A stretch of 64,000 nt of DNA from Stappia sp. 28M-7 (GTDB lineage Bacteria; Pseudomonadota; Alphaproteobacteria; Rhizobiales; Stappiaceae), in contig NZ_JACMIA010000001.1 of assembly GCF_014252955.1 (NCBI RefSeq), forward strand, positions 248,001 through 312,000, written 5' to 3'. A program made the translations under genes and the position numbers. Within the stretch, counting starts at the first letter, position 1; every line of letters begins with the position of its first letter. The notes beneath the pieces were generated by a model that did not search any database, was not told the DNA's origin, and saw only the letters and a list, made by a program, of their open reading frames with translations. Of this stretch, positions 62,220 to 64,000 are shown piece after piece.

Positions 62220-62978
62220 TTGCAGGCAGGATCAGACACGGCAAACGGGGCAGGGGCAAAGGGACCGAAGCGGGCCATCGTGCTGTCGGCCGGGATGGGC
62301 AAGCGCATGCGCCCGATCACCGCGACGACGCCCAAGCCGCTGGTCCCCGTCGCCGGGCGGACGCTGCTCGACCGGGCCTTCGACAAGCTGGTGGTCGCCG
62401 GCGTCGAGACCGTCGTCGTCAACGTGCATTACCTCGCCGATCTGGTGGAGGCGCATGCCCTGCGCTGGCCGGCGCCGCCCAGGGTGCTGATTTCCGACGA
62501 GCGTGCCGAGCTGCTGGAAACCGGCGGCGGTGTCGTCAAGGCGCTGCCGCTGCTGGGCGAGGAGCCCTTCTACCTGCTCAACTCCGACAGCACCTGGATC
62601 GAGGGTGTGCGGCCCAATCTGGAGCATCTGGCGAACAGCTTCGACGCTGAGAAGATGGACGGCCTGCTGCTCCTGTCCGGCCTCGTGTCCGCCGTCGGCT
62701 ATGACGGCAAGGGCGACTTCGTGATGGATGCGGACGGACGCCTTGCCCGCCGGGCTGAGCGCGAGGTCTCGCCCTTCGCCTATGTCGGCGGGGCGATCCT
62801 GCATCCCCGGCTGTTCGACGGTGCGCCCGAAGGGGCTTTCTCGCTCAACCGGCTGTTCGACGCGGCGATCGAGCGCGGCACACTGTTCGGGGTGCTGATG
62901 GAAGGCATCTGGCTGCATGTCGGCACGCCCGAGGCGATCGATGCCGCCGAGCGGGCCATCCGCGACAGCGCCGCCTGA
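62220..62978 (+). CDS. murU: MurU-like sugar-1-phosphate nucleotidyltransferase
   Basis: 252 residues from TTG 62220, which has GAGG eight bases upstream; no better start is available before the signature 'AIVLSAGMGKRMRPITATTPKPLVPV' (split here: GMGKRM and PKPLVP are the loop and catalytic Lys). 'LLNSDSTWIEG' holds the metal-binding Asp. The enzyme should form a UDP-linked sugar; the AmgK-type kinase in the preceding gene suggests N-acetylmuramate 1-phosphate as substrate, the peptidoglycan-recycling route. Other NDP-sugar pyrophosphorylases have a similar fold. Confidence 0.85.
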   Translation: MQAGSDTANGAGAKGPKRAIVLSAGMGKRMRPITATTPKPLVPVAGRTLLDRAFDKLVVAGVETVVVNVHYLADLVEAHALRWPAPPRVLISDERAELLETGGGVVKALPLLGEEPFYLLNSDSTWIEGVRPNLEHLANSFDAEKMDGLLLLSGLVSAVGYDGKGDFVMDADGRLARRAEREVSPFAYVGGAILHPRLFDGAPEGAFSLNRLFDAAIERGTLFGVLMEGIWLHVGTPEAIDAAERAIRDSAA

Positions 62979-63017
62979 CCGCGTGCGGTCCGACGGCAAA
63001 AGGGGAGGCGGAGACCG

Positions 63018-64000
63018 ATGACGGGCGAGGCCAGGACGGGCGAGGCCAAGACGAGCCAGGCAAGCCCGCGTGTCTTTAAGATTTCGCCCTCGGCCCCTTT
63101 TCTGAGGACGCTGGTCGATGCCCTGTTCGACGGGCGGCTGGTGCCCGGGCTCGACCCGCGCGCCGATCCGCTGGCGCTGGCTGATCTCACGCTCTACCTG
63201 CCGACCCGCCGTGCCGCCCGCTCCATCGCGCCGCTGATCCGCGAGAAGCTGGGCGGGGCGCCGGTTCTGCTGCCCTCGATCCGTCCGCTCGGCGACGTCG
63301 AGGAAGACCTGCAGCTGTTGCAGGTCGAGGCTTGGGCGGACGGGCTGCCTCCGGCACTGCCGGAGATGGAGCGGCGCTTTGCTATGACCCGGCTTGTGCA
63401 GGCCTGGGAGGGCGCGCTGCGCCGCGAGGTGCTGGGCCTGCCCGCTGGTGCGGTGCTGCGCTCGCCTGCCTCCGCCGCCGATGCCGCGTGGCTGGCCGGA
63501 GACCTGCTGGCCCTGATGGACGAGATGGCGACGGAGGAGATCCCGTGGACGGGCCTTGCCGGTCTCGTGCCGGAGGACCACGCCCGCTACTGGCAGATCA
63601 CGCTGGATTTCCTGAAGATCGCCATGGAGCACTGGCCGGCCTATCTGGCAAGCCGCGAGGCCAGCGACCCGAAGGCCCGGCGCTCGGCGCTGCTGCGGCG
63701 CGAGGCCGAGCGTCTGCGCAAGAGCCCGCCGCGCGGTCCGGTGATCGCGGCCGGCGCGACCGGCTCCATTCCCGCCATTGCCGAATTGCTGGCCGTCATC
63801 GCCGGCCTGGAGCGCGGCGCGGTGGTGCTGCCCGGCTTCGATGCGGGAATGGACGAGCGCAGCTGGCAGGCGATCTTAGGGAGCGAGGGCGTTTCGGGGA
63901 GCCCCAGCCATCCGCAATACGGCATGGCGCGGCTCGCCGGCGCGTTGAAGATCGCCCGCGGCGAGGTGGTGCCGCTGGCGGCGGGCGCGAGCGAGACCCT
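63018..64000 (+). CDS. addB: AddB-type double-strand-break repair nuclease/helicase subunit, 5' part
   Basis: About 327 residues are inside the window; the rest continues beyond the right edge. It opens with a short low-complexity tail (TGEART-GEAKT), then 'VFKISPSAPFLRTLVDALFDG', 'LTLYLPTRRAARSI', 'LPSIRPLGDVEEDL' and 'VIAAGATGSIPAIAELL', which are typical of alphaproteobacterial AddB. With AddA it processes DNA ends for recombination, like RecBCD. In relatives addA follows. GGGGAGGCGGAG precedes the ATG. Confidence 0.9.
   Translation, partial: MTGEARTGEAKTSQASPRVFKISPSAPFLRTLVDALFDGRLVPGLDPRADPLALADLTLYLPTRRAARSIAPLIREKLGGAPVLLPSIRPLGDVEEDLQLLQVEAWADGLPPALPEMERRFAMTRLVQAWEGALRREVLGLPAGAVLRSPASAADAAWLAGDLLALMDEMATEEIPWTGLAGLVPEDHARYWQITLDFLKIAMEHWPAYLASREASDPKARRSALLRREAERLRKSPPRGPVIAAGATGSIPAIAELLAVIAGLERGAVVLPGFDAGMDERSWQAILGSEGVSGSPSHPQYGMARLAGALKIARGEVVPLAAGASET

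Overview
The window is GC-rich chromosomal DNA of an alphaproteobacterium. Gene order points to the Hyphomicrobiales (Rhizobiales), perhaps a Stappiaceae-like lineage. The evidence is the mdh-sucCDAB-lpd cluster, ubiB-ubiE opposite mutM-rpsT-dnaA, pckA next to chvI-chvG-hprK-PTS-ahcY, and divL-tsaE-murU-addB. The genus is an inference from synteny only. There is no rRNA, tRNA, CRISPR array, insertion sequence or prophage that I can support.

Layout. 1-2.2 kb: a gene fragment, a GNAT acetyltransferase, an Omp19-type lipoprotein and an AhpD-like protein. 2.3-15.6 kb: zapE, then the TCA cluster mdh, sucC, a foreign-looking small membrane gene, sucD, sucA, sucB, three accessory genes and lpd, closed by a clear terminator. 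15.6-18.3 kb (minus strand): two small secreted proteins, xerC and transaldolase. 18.4-25.9 kb: priA and the F1 ATP synthase operon atpHAGDC with a terminator. 26-31.6 kb: an AlkB-like protein, ubiB-ubiE (minus), mutM, an enoyl-CoA hydratase and rpsT. 31.6-40.6 kb: a 1.1 kb gene-poor region, then dnaA, dnaN, recF, a LysE exporter, gyrB and a stand-alone divergent rpsL. 40.7-47.2 kb (minus): an FeS photolyase-like protein, a mini-protein resembling the GcrA C-terminus, an OmpA-like lipoprotein coupled to an L,D-transpeptidase, and a molybdenum-cofactor maturation set. 47.2-57.8 kb: repeat-rich spacer, pckA, a MATE exporter, chvI-chvG-hprK-EIIA-HPr and ahcY. 57.8-64 kb: divL, a tsaE-sugar kinase fusion, a murU-like gene and the 5' part of addB.

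How the genes fit together. The first half supplies respiration: 2-oxoglutarate to oxaloacetate, then ATP synthase. The dnaA-dnaN-recF-gyrB block handles replication. The right part combines envelope-stress and carbon control (ChvI/ChvG, HPr kinase, EIIA, HPr, PckA), the methyl cycle (AhcY), cell-cycle control (DivL) and probable peptidoglycan recycling (AmgK-like kinase plus MurU-like uridylyltransferase).

The most unusual item is the isolated rpsL at 40240-40611. It has its own strong promoter and terminator, and it carries non-wild-type residues at both classical streptomycin positions (Arg43, Asn88). Next are the low-GC membrane gene lodged between sucC and sucD, a hairpin-rich 1.1 kb spacer before dnaA, a structured sucA leader, a three-copy dispersed palindromic repeat, and a palindromic operator over the ahcY promoter.
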